Source: Augochlora pura
Lineage: Eukaryota > Arthropoda > Insecta > Hymenoptera > Halictidae
Assembly: GCF_028453695.1 (NCBI RefSeq)
Contig: NC_135777.1
Span: forward strand, 20,263,714 to 20,327,713
Reading direction: 5' to 3'
DNA length: 64,000 bases
In this document: positions 12,543-25,361 of the stretch, piece by piece
Position numbering within the stretch: the stretch's first letter is position 1
Layout of the letters: each line of letters opens with the position of its first letter
Made by a program: the position numbers and the translations under genes
Notes under the pieces: generated by a model
Told to the model about the DNA's origin: nothing
Seen by the model: only the letters and a program-made list of their open reading frames with translations
The model's database searches: none

Positions 12543-14524
12543 TGGACTCGCTGAATTCTCCCTCGTTGGGGACAGACGCAAATATAAGAGTTATCGGCGA
12601 CGCGAACGTTTGCCGACATAAATCCGGTTAGCCGCGAGACACTCGGAACAGTGTCGCAGGCGAGCGCGCGAGTCGCGGCCTGAACAATGCGGGCCGCGGC
12701 GTTTCCAGAGAATTTTTCTGCTCCCCCCTACCTCCGTTTGGCGCGATAAGCGCGGTTATCTTTTGTCGGGCAACGATAATCCAAAGAACCGTCGTTTCAG
12801 TTCTTTAGGCAGGTCGGCGGCCGTGGCGGCGACACAGCGGTCCGATGAACTAAACGCCCGCGGCTATGTAACCAGGAACATAACGTTGCTCGAGTAATTC
12901 TCGAGCTTGTTACGAGCCGGAGAAGGAGGCGAATCGTGGATACGGAGCGTCGTTTCGTCGTTTTCTTTCCCCCCCCCCGCTCCCTCTCTTTCCAACTTGC
13001 CACAGCAGTTTCTCTTTCCCCCCGGCGTCCACGGTTTTTCTCCTCCCGTTACCGGCGGCGCGCTCCCTTCCCTCCGCCTTGTCCTCGATCCCTCTCCGCC
13101 AACGCGAGCCGGGGCCTCTGTCTGCACCTATCGCTTCGCCTCTGTCCCTCCGCGCAGCGTTAGGTAATTCGAAAGCAATTTGAATTGACGTGCACCGGCA
13201 GAGGAAAGTAATTACGGGGTGGTGAGCGCAAGCTCCCGACCTCGCCGGATCGTGTGCGCATACCACGGGCCGCCGCCGCCGCGGCGCGTTACCACGCGCG
13301 GGGAATACACACCGACGGCGGGCGGGCTGACACACGCGTGTGCATACGCACCTACGTGTGGCACCGCTCGCGGTTAGATTGATTAAAATTTACTATGCAA
13401 ATTAGATTGCGCCTCGGAGCGACGGCCGCGGAGGAGGCGACGGAGGCGTGGGCGGAAGACGGGACCGCCCCTCTGAAAAGATGAATCGTTATCATTAGCA
13501 TTTTCAGCATTGACGGGACCCTGTCGGTGTTATCGCGCCGCCCGGCTATTGGATCTACCCGGGCTCTCTCCGACCGTTTCACCGAGGCCAGTCGATACCT
13601 ACCCCTCCCCTCCACCCCCCGCGTCGACCCTTCCGCTATCCACTATCTGCGCCACGCAGCCTTATGATTCTCGCATCCCTGAACCGCAAACACACCGGAA
13701 ATTCGCTCTCGAAGAACCCCGGCGCCGCGCGCTGGCCCGACACGTTTCGCCGCGAGTCAACCGACGAAGCCGGCGGGCGGGCTTCGATAATAAAACAATG
13801 CGTAGCAACCCCTCGCGTGACGGAGAACCCGGAGAAGATTTCCGCTCTCAGCGAATACCGGCTGCTCGTGTAGTTCACCGTGAAAGCGGCGATAACCGAA
13901 GACGGTGTGCCCTTCTTTCGTACGGAAGAATGAATTCAGTATGCGGCACTTACCGACTGGTTTGACCTGTTAGGGAAGACGAGCTCGCTCGCCGGTTGCG
14001 TGCTCCCCGTTTTGCCGCAACTTTCGGCAACTTTCCAGCATCCTTGAAAATCACGCGGACTGCACTCGATCCGCTAACGCGAAACAAAATCTGCGAAATT
14101 CCACGTTTATTTCGCAGCGAACGTCGAAATGGCTGGTCTACGCCTCGTTTTCCTCTTCAAACATTCCTCTCATTTAAAAAGGTATTCTCGTTTTTATATT
14201 TTTATTATTTCTCTTCCAAACCAGAACCGTTCTCGATCTACTCTCGCGGGAGCCTATAACACGTTTTTTATACCTCTATTTTAAACAATTCTTATTTTCA
14301 TGGTTCGCGTATTCTCGTGAAACTAAAACTTCTCTCTCTCCCTTCGTTCTCGCGGAAGCATATAATAACATGAACAGGTCCGTTAAAAAACTCACCACAA
14401 TCTACGTTTCAAAGGAGCTATTAAAAAGTTAACTCCCCCGTGTCTTGATCAAAAGGACTCGATCCCCACGCGAGAACTTTCCTCCGAGTGTAATCAATTT
14501 TGGAAGCTCGCGAGCAGCAATTCC

Positions 14525-14555
14525 ACACCACCACCACCACCACCACCATCACCAC
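14525..14555. repeat. (CCA)n microsatellite
   Basis: Eight to nine CCA units with one CAT interruption. In one plus frame it encodes poly-His, and on the minus strand poly-Gly/Val. Those runs generate the open frames at this place and are not evidence of a gene. Confidence 0.94.
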
Positions 14556-15400
14556 GGTGTGCTCCGATCCAGATACAGAGGGCGGCAATTTTTTCGCAGC
14601 CTTGCTCCTTCGAAGAAACTCGTCTTTCCGCCAGATCGCTCGAAAACGCCCCGCGATCCCGTATCGTGGGGTGAATCTCACCCCCTCGAGGCATGTACAC
14701 GCGCTGTGGGCGAATTGATCGCGTTGGGGTAGAATCATCCATCACCAAGTGACAGACCCGTGCCAACCCCCCCGTGGAAAGGTGCCCCGCGCCCTACCGA
14801 CAAGAGGAATGGACAGAGGTGGCGGCGCGGGGCCGGGAACGCAAACGTGGGGGGGCAGGGGGGTGAGGTGTGCGCGCGAGAGAGGGAAAACGGTGGCGCC
14901 CTCGAACGACGGGCGACGAACCAAACAACCCCCTCAACAATGCCCAACAGATCCCACGGGACGGCGCGTTCTGTTTTCTCTTTCTCTTTTTCTCGTCTCA
15001 CCCTCCCCCCCGTGCCGTTCTTCGCCGCCGCTCGCCGCGCCGCGCCTCGCCTCGCATCGCATCGCCGCTCGTTCCCGGCCTCGCTCTCGTTGCCGCTGTC
15101 GATTTGCCTCTGACGCGGCAACCATCTCCGCCACGATGCGATGGTTAGTCCTGGAGAGATGCGCACGACAGGCCTGTCGATACGGAACGGCTTATTACGC
15201 GGTCATCTTATTTAAATTGGGGGTTTCGCTTATCGAGCCCGGGAGACGGACATGCCGGAGCCTGCAATTATCCGAACGACCGGAACTTTTCGCCGGCTTC
15301 GACGCAATCCGTCTAACGAGTCGTTTCTGGTAACGAGCCGAAGATTGTTTAAGCACCGCGATACTAATTTCATCCTGTGGAACACGATTTCGGCGAGTGG

Positions 15401-17330
15401 CCCTCTTAACCTGTCAACGATCTTGTACGTGTGTTCCATTGAATTACCAAAATTTAATGATTTCACAAAATTTAAAATTATATTTAAATTTCTGTAACAG
15501 CTTCTATAGCAAATGATCGGATAACTTTGATTTTCTTTCAACCCCCGGTAAAAAACACGTTTAAAAATTAATTTACAGTTCCGGTAAAATTTTTTATGAC
15601 GCCTGTCAATATGAATCTTAGATTCTTGATTCTGTAAAATAATGACAAGCAAAATGTTGATTTTAGTGAGAAAAATGGCCGTCTTTAATTTCTGAAAGTG
15701 GCAATTTTCTAAGCTCGGACGAGTTGATGATGGTTACAGTCATTCCCTGCGAAACAATATATAGCGTGAAACCTCTCCTTCGGTTACTACCATACATGCA
15801 TAATTTAATAATGATTACCCTGCGAACCTGTATTTGGGGCACATTAGAGAATCAATGTATAGTAATAACTGGGCATATGGAAAGTTCGACGACTTGCATG
15901 AAGTTCGCAAGTTGAAGTATTTAGCGCCCGGAGACCTATAACCCGACCTACTCGTGTCACTTTCTGCGATCCGGTTACCCATCGCAGCGATATTGTGCTT
16001 CGCGTGCCCAAGTAGTTCAATCCCGATAGCTGAACCGATCGAATACGACGAAACATTCGAGTTGCTAGTTTAATAAGGCATGACGTTTACTAGCATGTCG
16101 ACTATTCCTGGGAAATACGGTCTTTATTCGATAGTGACGTCGTCGACGATACTTCCTCTCTCAGTGCCTCGTGTCGGCGTCAAGACGATTTCTTCGTCGC
16201 TGCGGCGACTTCACAAGGCCTTATAATATCATCGCCGAGATAAGGGTCGCATAACGACCACCAATCTGATCCATTAAATTTGTGGTTCGAGTTTCAACAG
16301 TTTTTAAAGGGAGATTCAATTAACCAAGAAAGTGTCTCTTAATAGTTAACTGCTGTCTATTTCTATCTGAAATTCGAAAATTGAAACGAGAAATTTAATG
16401 CTTCGAAACATAGTTATCTGTTTCAGTCTTGTCAAGTGTAGCAGTTTTACTATAGATAGTTACATTATTATTTAATAGTTTATATTATTCTTCAAGTTTT
16501 TAATACCACAAAGGAAGAGAAAGTAATTGGAAACTATGAATAGTATCAGTAAAATCATTTACGAAGAGCGTCCATAGGTTCCAATTAACTTCAAATTTGA
16601 ATATACCCTAAAGCCGGATTTTCTAATCACTATAAAACGAAAATAGCATAATAGAATAAATCTATTTTATATTTCAAAAATCTGTATTTATCCCAGGTTT
16701 AAAAAGCGACCAACGCTACGAAAAGAACAAAACATTTACTTTCTTCCGTCTCCGACAAACCATTTCACAAAGACAGATTTTCTCTTCATAAAGCGCGCCC
16801 TAAATTTGTAACAATGTCTCCTCGAACGCGGGCTAACGACCCGGAGTGATTTAGTAGAAAGTTGACAGTCGAAACGACTCGCGGACGATTATTAGGTAAT
16901 GAAAACGAGGAGCTCGTAAAGGCTGAACTGGTTGGCCGAGACTCGCAGCTACTCTGTCAGCGGAGGATGGTGCATTACCAGCCTAGGGGTAGGTGTACCA
17001 TCATCCCCCTCTCTCTCCATCCATCTCGTTTCCCGGCATTGATGTGCTTCCTTGCCAGCGCGACGGCAATTTTCTTGATCACGCGACACAAAGGGCGGAA
17101 ATCAATAATGCGGCTAAGGGAGAGACCTCAATTGGAATACGACCTGCGTCGTCACGTGTATGCGTGTCACCTTATTCATTTTTGAGCCAATTCGTCGGAG
17201 ACCGAGACACTGATCGCAACGGAACGGTATATCGATCGTTTCGATGAATACTTAAAGACCCGTACCTTGGCCGTTGCTGGATACATTGTACTTGGACAAT
17301 GCACCGAAGTACAGTGTAGATTGATTTCTG
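15401..17330. other. AT-rich noncoding block
   Basis: AT-rich at 15440-15900 and 16270-16800, mixed elsewhere. Nothing beyond short chance frames was recognised. A pyrimidine tract occurs at about 17004-17026. Confidence 0.55.
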
Positions 17331-17571
17331 GGTTTATTTTTGTGCTATAGCGATCGGAACGAATCCGAAATATTTAGAGTTTGGGTTCATTTTTGTGCTA
17401 TGACGATCGAAATTTAGGTTAATTTTTGTGCTATGACGATCGAAACGAATCCGAAATTATTAGAGTTTAGGTTTGTTTTTGTGCTATGACGATCGAAACG
17501 AATCCGAAATATTCAGAGTTTAGGTTCATTTTTATACTGTAGCAATCGACACGAATCCGAAATTATTTAGA
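17331..17571. repeat. 53-bp minisatellite, about 4.5 copies
   Basis: Units start at 17331, 17384, 17417, 17470 and 17523. Units 1, 3 and 4 are exactly 53 bp. Unit 2 is 33 bp, having lost the part that reads AACGAATCCGAAATATTTAG. Unit 5 is about 49 bp and more diverged. The core is TTTGTGCTATGACGATCG followed by AAACGAATCCGAAAT. Divergence is modest, so the array is not very recent. No reading frame spans it. Confidence 0.95.
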
Positions 17572-18442
17572 ATCATCCTTTAAGAAATGCAATTTTGGAT
17601 GGCCAATCTAGGTGTCTGACTTTTGGGATTGGCGATCTCGCATCAGACTAATCCAAGGCTTTTCCTATTTCGTTCCGAAAATCCCAACTCTTTCTAAGAG
17701 GATTGCGATGCTCGAGATTTTTCTCCTCGGCTAGGATGTGCCGGCGAAGGAGCTGGGAAACCTAGTTTAACCATCGCCAGTATAACCAAGGTAGTTGTCG
17801 CAATCTCATGGAAAAGCTTATAACTTACTGCAATTATACTGTATATCATAGTATAATTTAATGCAATATAAAATACTATATGATTTAATAATACCGTATG
17901 TATTTGATTATCTTCGTATTTTTAAATAAAACGATCTTATATATAATTTAATAAAGACTGTCAAAGCGTATTACCTTTCTTAACATATTCCGTGCCACGT
18001 GTACCGTCTATGGTACATGCTTGCACATTTATTTAATGGAGTAAAAAATAGTTTAGAACAAATCTAGAATTCAAGAATTAATTTCCACCAAAAGAATGGA
18101 TCGTAAGGAATTTGTCTTACTATCATATACGATTATTCATAATTACAGATAATATAGCAAATTTTAATAGAATAACAAAAATTAGTTAGTAACATAGAAC
18201 GTGTTAATCAGTTAGTAATTTTTCACGAAAATACTCGCCATGAAGAGATGGCAATATTTATTTTACAAAGACTATACTTATCAAAAACAGCTGATTGGAA
18301 CAATCGCTAGAACCTACTAATACTTCAAGACCCGCGCTCCAATAAAAATCTTCTTTCCTACTACGATGAAATTGACTTCGTTACTATTGTCAAGAAAATG
18401 TCCTACTTAGACAAGCTTTAAAATCTCGAAGACCGGAGGAAA

Positions 18443-18467
18443 AAGAAGAAGAAGAAGAAGAAGAAGA
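18443..18467. repeat. (AAG)n microsatellite
   Basis: About eight AAG units. A shorter AAG run with a following G-rich tract occurs at 18861-18895. Confidence 0.93.
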
Positions 18468-19389
18468 TACAGCGGCTCCTTCGTTTGCCGTCTCGAACCA
18501 AGAGCCTTTTGTTCTCTTCCACCGTATCTATGCCGGTATATTAAAAAGTAACAGGAGACACTTTGGGTTCTAATCTTAAGTGGTTCACCGGGCGTGCAGA
18601 GGATCACGGTCGGAATATCTCGAAACAATAAGTCGGGATCTTCATTGGAGCTTCCGTATCAGCGGGATTCTTTTCGGGCTGTATGACAGTCGCATAACGT
18701 AGAAAGCACCGTTGATATGGCGCGCGCGCGCGATACGTGTAGAATAGGGAAAAGGAAATGGAAACTATATAGAGCGGATAGAGCTCCGAAAAAAGAGGGC
18801 AAAGCAACTGTTGGCAGGTCCCGATATTCCGCAAGTTGAAGGAGAAAGGATATCGGCGAGCAAGAAGAAGAAGAAGGGGGGAGGTGGTGGGGGGCAATAC
18901 ATTGAAAGGATACGGATATCTCCGGGTATATTATTGTAAATGGAGGAAGAAGGGGCTTGTTCGCTTCCGTCGGGCGTCGTAAAGCCGGCAGACACGCGCG
19001 AGAGCTGCCGGGTAAGAAATTTTTACGATCCCCCGGCTGTCGGAATGGCGATCGCGCGAAAAAACCGTACAGCGTAGGCCACGCGCGCGTGCGGCAGCAG
19101 AGAAGTTTAACTGTTCGACGAGTAGAGCGCTCTGTGTTCCTCGGGGCCCCCATTGTGCGAGGTGCAAGGGCCGATAACAGAGAGCACAAAAGGAAACGTG
19201 GCCTAGATCAGAATGCACTTTCGAGCACCGTGCACACACGATCCTACCTTATTCATCCATGGGCAAACCTCTCCGTAGGTCGGAACGAGAGCTTGATACC
19301 GGGAGGCGAGGGAGCATTATGATCCAGTAATGGACCAATATTTGGATACGTACGATTGAACGCTGCCGCGGTTCACGCGCGGGCTAACT

Positions 19390-19428
19390 CCCCCCCCCCC
19401 CCTCTCTCTTTCTCTCTCTCTCTCTCTC
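19390..19428. repeat. C-run followed by (CT)n
   Basis: About thirteen C are followed by CT repeats. The C-run is prone to sequencing and assembly length error. Confidence 0.93.
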
Positions 19429-20676
19429 GCGACTGCACCCGCTTGCCAAATCGTAATTCTGGAGACCTAATACACGCCGGCGCCGAATTTGTTCAGCGAT
19501 AGTCGGGACTAAGCTTCATAAGGAAGCTCCTTCCTCCTCCGGCTTCCCTGCAGAACAAACAGCCGGGCTGAATTTATGGCGGCGAGTTCTTTGGTACGTT
19601 TCGTGTGGATCGTTCGCGTATTTTACTATCACCCCCTCGTGATTTCTCTGCTTGATCAGGAACTGCTAATGTGGATCGGCTGATACGGTCAGCGAACAAA
19701 TCATTTTTCGTATTACAGTTCGTGTTATAGTTTCGTCTATGTTTGAACTCCGAGCTTTTCATATTTGAATTACGTAGTTGTTCTCTTATACAAATGTCTT
19801 TGAAATATTGTTTTGTGAAAGTTCATCGATTTTATTAACATTAATTTTATTGAACTCTGAGAATGACTGACATTTTTATTGTAATGTAGGCTTGGCTAAA
19901 AGAATTTTTAGGATGATAGGTTATTTATTGCTGAGAGCTGATTCATTGGTCATTTGACGTGTCTTTCACAAAAATATTATATCACACTTTCCAAACAATC
20001 TTTAAGTACCAAAAGTTGAGTTTATATGAACTTGTTATAACATAACGATTGTTTTAACAAACTCACAGCTTCAATACAGCTGAATACAAAATTATCAAAG
20101 AATACAAAAATTCAATGACAATATAAATATTAAAAGCAGCAGATGACGAATAGTATAAAACAATATAAAAATTCTCCTACTTAACCATAAAATTATCCGC
20201 GTAAATTTTGAAATACGCTCAAATAATCCATTAAACAAACACTCACAATTTCGATCAAATACTCTCCGCTACGATGGAGTTTATTAAAAATCATTTTAAA
20301 CGTTTGCACATTAATCCAGAATAATCCGAACGCGAGGATTTCGAGCATTTTAACAAAAACCGTCCGTCGAGATACTGGCTGCATTTTCCGTTCAGCCATA
20401 GTTCACCTAAATAGCTCGATCAGTGGAATCAAAGCGGTTTCGATTGGTCGTTCAGGAAGAAAAGTTCGATGCTCGCGTATCGTTCGGGTTTCCTCAAAGA
20501 ATCCATGATTGAAAGAGACGATAAACGCGAGCGTGCTTTCGCGCATTTAGGTCAGCTCTTTGAAGAATGAATCGGAATTTAATGCGCGAGGCGCGGGAAC
20601 AGTCTGATCTTTTAATGGACTCCTGGAATCTAGACGGTGAGTGTACACAATGCGCGCACATACACGCAAACACACA

Positions 20677-20750
20677 AAGAGAGCAAGAAAACGAGAGAGA
20701 GAGAGATAGAGTGAGAGAGAGTGAGAGAGAGAGAGGAAGGGAGGGAGGAG
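20677..20750. repeat. GA-rich microsatellite
   Basis: Compound GA tract with GATA, GTGA and GGGA variants. Continuous purine on the plus strand except for a few T and C. Confidence 0.92.
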
Positions 20751-21179
20751 ATGGTTGAATCACAATCCCGGCTACATTTTCATATAATAATACCGTCGAC
20801 GATATTGCGTCCGGCTTTTGCCGCATTCAGCCAAGATTCGCGGTTAGACGTGGATTCATCGTGGGAATAAAGTAATTCTGCAACTTACTGCCGACTTAGA
20901 TACGGGACGCGAGATAAATTCACGAGCTTACCAGCCGCGACCGGGGAGGTCGGGAGAAAACATTTTCGTGCGAGATCGATGGTATCTGCAGTCGCTTTTA
21001 CAGAGATACGTTACCCCGAAGCCAAATTCGCCAACGGATGCGCAGTATGTTTGTCGGTATTGATCGAGCTCGATATCATTTTTCAGCTTGACCATAACTT
21101 CCAGCTTCCTAATTCCCTCGTCTCTATACACGTGAAATTGTTGACCTATTGGTGGTCCAGAAACTTTCGTCTTCGAGGA

Positions 21180-21345
21180 TTTTTTATTTTTGTTCTTTTT
21201 AAGCATTTTTGTACTTTTTAAGTATTTTCGTTCTTTTTAAGTATTTTTGTTCTTTTTAAGTATTTTTGTACTTTTTAAGTATTTTTGTTCTTTTCAAATA
21301 TTTTTGTTCTTTTCAAATATTTTTGTTTTTCTAAGTATTTTTATT
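21180..21345. repeat. 19-bp AT-rich minisatellite, about 8 copies
   Basis: The unit TTTTTGTTCTTTTTAAGTA recurs with an exact 19-bp period through at least seven copies (AAG/AAA marker at 21201, 21220, 21239, 21258, 21277, 21296, 21315), then slips by one. Variants alternate GTTC and GTAC, and AAGTA and AAATA. In one frame it translates to a periodic Phe-rich hydrophobic string (the 21247-21462 frame), which is a by-product of the repeat. Confidence 0.95.
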
Positions 21346-21372
21346 CCTCGGAAACTCTCTAAGTGCACGTTG

Positions 21373-21575
21373 TTAACCCTTTGCGCTATAATAACGAGTC
21401 AGACTCGTGACAAAGGTTTTATGCAACATCCGTTAAATCTGAATATTATTCATTTCTTCTAAGTCGAAATCAAATAGAATTTTTTTGTTAGCAAAGTCTA
21501 GGAACGGAAATAAATGAAGACAATACGAGAAACAAAAATTAACGCAGGATGGAGTCGTGTAGTTCAAGGGGTTAA
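21373..21575. mobile_element. TTAA-flanked MITE-like element
   Basis: The left end is TTAA plus CCCTTTGCGCTA at 21373-21388. The right end is TAGTTCAAGGGG plus TTAA at 21560-21575, a mostly matching inverted copy. Just inside the left end is a palindrome, ACGAGTC-A-GACTCGT (21393-21407), with a partial echo GAGTCGTG near the right end. It is about 203 bp, AT-rich and without coding capacity. TTAA termini with CCC as the first element bases match what is known of piggyBac-type target sites. Confidence 0.55.
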
Positions 21576-22165
21576 TGCATCTTTCTTCTATCTTTATAAT
21601 ATCACGTATACTCCTGCACTTATTAGCTCGACAATTATTTCTTTAAGCAATCCACGAAATACAAGTGTAAAAATTGCTAATCGTATTTCTAACATTAACC
21701 AGTAAAATAGCAGGTAATCATATAAGTCGCGATAATTTAAGAAATCACAGTTTTTAAATCGTATAAATTCTATTAAGTTCGAAATTATGTTCCACAATTA
21801 ATGCATGCACAAGTGCTTCTATTGCGATGGATCGAATAATTTCAATCTTCTTCTCTTAATCTAGAATTCTGAATTCTGAATCATAATTTAGAATCCTGAA
21901 ATAACCGACCTATATGTATATGAGTTAAAAGGTTTACGGAATGACGTAGCTTTAGTATTTAATAGGAAGTGAAGGGATAGGTAAAATGAAGTGACGCACG
22001 AAATATTAAATTTGGACACGTCCATGGCTTGAATAAAGCAAGAATAGGTCAGAGTTCGATAACATTTCTAGTGAGGAAGTATAACCGTGAACTTCCTCTT
22101 AACGAATTTATATAAAAATTTACAGATTAAAACGAAGCACTTGATTGAAATTTTAGGAACCGTGT

Positions 22166-22474
22166 TTAACCCTTTCGTTACGGGTGCCGACTATAATCAG
22201 CATATACAATGCAACAGGGCATAAGTTACGATTATATTAAATTATTATAGTAATACAATAAATATTAGGTGCACACAAAATTTATTGTTTTCTTTCTTTT
22301 TAGGAACAGATAGAATTTTCTGGCAGACCTAATATAATATACATAATAGAATACAATACTATACAGTATAATAGGATAAAATAAAATACAATAAAATGCA
22401 ATATTATATTATATATAATAACCTATTCCATGGCGTCACTCCAATGGAACGAACTGCCACAACGAAAGGGTTGT
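22166..22474. mobile_element. TTAA-flanked MITE-like element with CCCTTTCGTT ends
   Basis: The left end is TTAA then CCCTTTCGTT at 22166-22179. The right end is AACGAAAGGG at 22461-22470, a perfect 10-bp inverted copy, followed by TTGT where TTAA is expected, so the right target copy appears mutated. The interior is AT-rich with an ATA/ACA-rich stretch and no open frame. It belongs to the same structural class as the elements at 34265 and 37100 but with different subterminal bases. Confidence 0.65.
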
Positions 22475-25313
22475 GCAATCTGCAAAGGATGAGTACAGTT
22501 TCAAGTCGCTCGTCGCCTACCGTATCTGCGACTCAGCGAACGAAACCGATCCTCTTAAAAATTATCTGGACAATTACGCGAAGTCCAGTTACCAGAAGAC
22601 GAAGTGGCCCGTACGTCGACATGTTCCACGGTAAAAATCAGCGCGCGTTGAAAACAGAGACGGGTCTCTGCGGCCGGCGATAAATTCTGCGAACCCGTGG
22701 GATCACGGCCGCGGCGTGCCATCAGCGAAATTCGAACGAACGCAGGTTCCGTCGAGCGGACCAGAAAAACCTGACGCGTCGTCAGCAGATACCGCGGGCG
22801 AAATGTCAATTCATCGCGGCCGCGCCGTAGGCGGTGTTGTAGTGTGCTTTAGGCGTCTAGAGTGTCTTGCAGTGCGACGCCACGATTCACCGGCTGTTCA
22901 GTCTCACGCGCTCGAGGATCCATAGAGAAGCGTGTGCACGCTGGCTGTCATAACCAAGTACTCACGGGGCCTGGATGCGCGAAGAGGTCTGTCCTCGCGC
23001 CCTGTACAAACGTATCGATGGCGCGAATGTTCGTGAACGGCGCCTATCAAAATTCGCTCGCGAGCACACGCCTCTCCCGATCATCTCGAACGAACGCGTA
23101 CGTCGCGCGAGTCCACGAGACTCTGCCGGTTGATAGTTCGTCGAGCTGCGGATACGAAGAAGAGGGACTCGGGAAATCGTTCGGTCGTGCACGCGCTCGT
23201 TACGCCGAGAGGAACTTTTCTTCGGGAGGAAATCGCGCGCGAAGGTGCTCCCGCACGAGCATCGAGAAACGAGTCACGACACGCCATTCATCGCCGTCGG
23301 TGTCGTTGCTTTTCCTTCTTCCAGCTTGGCACCGCTTACCATTTAACTGTACACAACCGCCTGGCCTTCGTGGACCTTTATTCTTAGCGTCCTGCAGGCG
23401 GAGGTCACGCTTCCGAGCATGCATCTGCGAAATCCAAGCTGATTGGATTCAAGCCTCGGTTGACGAAGCCAGAAACGAGGCCACTCGTTCGCGATGGTCA
23501 ATTTCTTTCAGGTTTTTTGATTTAGACGAGCCTGGTGCAGTCGAATTCTGATCGGTGGTTGCGTGACAGATTAGGCCATTATTTTGCTAGTTTAAGGCCA
23601 TTTTAAATATCTGAATTTTAGAAGATGAGTTGTCGGTATAGTGACAATATTTTTCAAAAGATTATTAATACTAACGCTATCGAGTGCTAGAAATGACTGA
23701 CGTGAGACAAGAACGGTGAGATCGAGTCTATTCAAATTTTACGACATTTTTATTATAATACACGCTTGATTTAAGAAATTTATTAACTTATTTTCTGTGT
23801 AAAGAGTCTCTATCCAAAGTATTAAAAAACCGGTCATTTTAAGCACTAATTTAATATAATTGACATAATTGATATTCTTCTTCAATTGAACACCATCTAC
23901 TAATCTGTACCATAGACCCATAAAATCTACCCAAAATAATTAACTAGAAATAGAGTTTTTCCCTTATCAAGAGTATCTATTTCCCAAAATGCACATTATT
24001 CCTAATCAAAGTCTCAAAATCCATTATTATAAACCCAACGAAACAGCTCAATCCGCGAAGAAATTCCATGAAGCCTAATCCGAGCTACCGACCGATTACC
24101 CGCCAGAGATTAAAAGCGAAGCCGCGCGAACAACGGCGGCGCGATATATAATGGTAAACATCGGCCGATACGAGTGCGGAGAATCTCGCCCCATGCTCAT
24201 CAAGCGATTTACTATCCATTATCGTAAACTGGATGGAACGACCATGGTGCCACCCTCCCATAAACAGCGAAAGGTATCGGTCCCGACTTCGTTGCCGGCC
24301 GCCATTTTCACGGGTCCCTCGTGAAACGTGGGGGGGAGTGAACGCGCGACGGGTGGCGCCGTTAATTTAGTGCATCCTCTAACCCGGGAGCCGCGCGAAG
24401 ATGAGCCATCGTCGAGAACAGCCCCGGTTCCGTCGCCCGGCGACAAGTGGCCCACGGGGCGCGAGTTTTACGAGCGTTTAACGGCCGATTTATCGGGCGG
24501 CGAAAGCGGGAAACGAAGCCACGACCTGTCGCAACGGAGTGCCACGGATTTTGCTTGCGCCGGGTCAAGACCGCGTGACCCGGCTAGACGGTTCGATCGA
24601 CCAGACGATTTACAATTTCCGATTTTCGAGGCGGCCGCGTTGCTTATTCGGCCCGCGTTCGCTTCCTCGAACACAGCCTCTCTCTCTCTCTCTATCTCTT
24701 TCTATCTTACTTCGCGTTTCTTGTCTGACGAGGGAGGTCAACATCCGTCCGTTTGCTTTCATCCACTCCCAGGGATTCCTGTCTCCCTTAGTCATCCCCG
24801 TGGTGTCCCGTAAAAGTGTCTGGCCGCTGACCGAACAAAGGAATCGATGCGCGAATAACCGAACACCTTCGAACCCTTCGGAATCGCGAAGCTGCCGCGT
24901 GGTTTCCGGATAAAGATTTGGGGTATCGATGGCTAAGTAGTCGAGATCCGTCGAGGAATAACACGGCCAGCTGACGCGGGTCTCCGTCGCCGAGTGTGAG
25001 AAATTGTCGCCGACACGGTTTTCTCGGTTGGTAGCGTCGGTCGTTTACGTCGACTCCTCAAACCGCATTTGCATGAAAGATTGACTGTGGCCGTGGGTAC
25101 TCTATCCGGACGCTGAACGAATGCTAAGGAGGCGATGTTAATCATTCAGAACGAAGTTTCTACTCGGCGCGGCGAAGAATTAGCAGGTAGATGCCTGAAG
25201 TTTTAAATTTATCTACGGTTTACCAAATAGACGACTTCTGCGTACTCACCAGGAAGCCATCCAGACATCTTGCGCGGAATATATTCATAGGACACGGGGA
25301 AACGGGGAGACAG

Positions 25314-25316
<3 letters not shown>
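22475..25316. other. GC-rich block with AT-rich middle
   Basis: GC-rich to about 23540, AT-rich 23590-24060, GC-rich afterwards. The frame 22862-23551 (plus, 229 codons) is open but overlaps several opposite-strand frames, has no domain I recognise and is Arg/Ser-rich. I do not call it a gene. A short CT microsatellite lies at 24677-24704. Confidence 0.5.

Positions 25317-25355
<39 letters not shown>
25317..25355. repeat. (GA)n microsatellite
   Basis: A nearly perfect GA run of about nineteen units. Confidence 0.96.

Positions 25356-25361
<6 letters not shown>

Larger units (their letters stand above)
12101..15400. other. GC-rich noncoding block
   Basis: Mostly CpG-rich, with C-runs near 12969 and 13015, a short AT-rich dip at about 14170-14400, and a G-rich tract at 14850-14864. 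Many overlapping frames on both strands (for example 12910-13335 minus, 13510-13965 plus, 14749-15333 plus) share no recognisable domain and mirror each other, the pattern expected from scarce stop codons in GC-rich DNA. Confidence 0.55.
17572..21179. other. Mixed noncoding block
   Basis: AT-rich at 17800-18360 and 19700-20320, GC-richer at 18600-19560. It carries AAG, C-run/CT and GA microsatellites. Frames such as 18659-19189 (minus) and 18957-19322 (plus) overlap each other and have no recognisable domain. A donor-like GACG/GTGAGTGT occurs at 20636 without supporting exon evidence. Confidence 0.55.

Noticed and set aside
21247..21462. Phe-rich hydrophobic frame resembling membrane segments
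   Set aside because: It is the translation of the 19-bp minisatellite.
22862..23551. 229-codon plus-strand frame
   Set aside because: No motif, Arg/Ser-rich, opposite-strand frames overlap it, and there is no splice or poly-A context.
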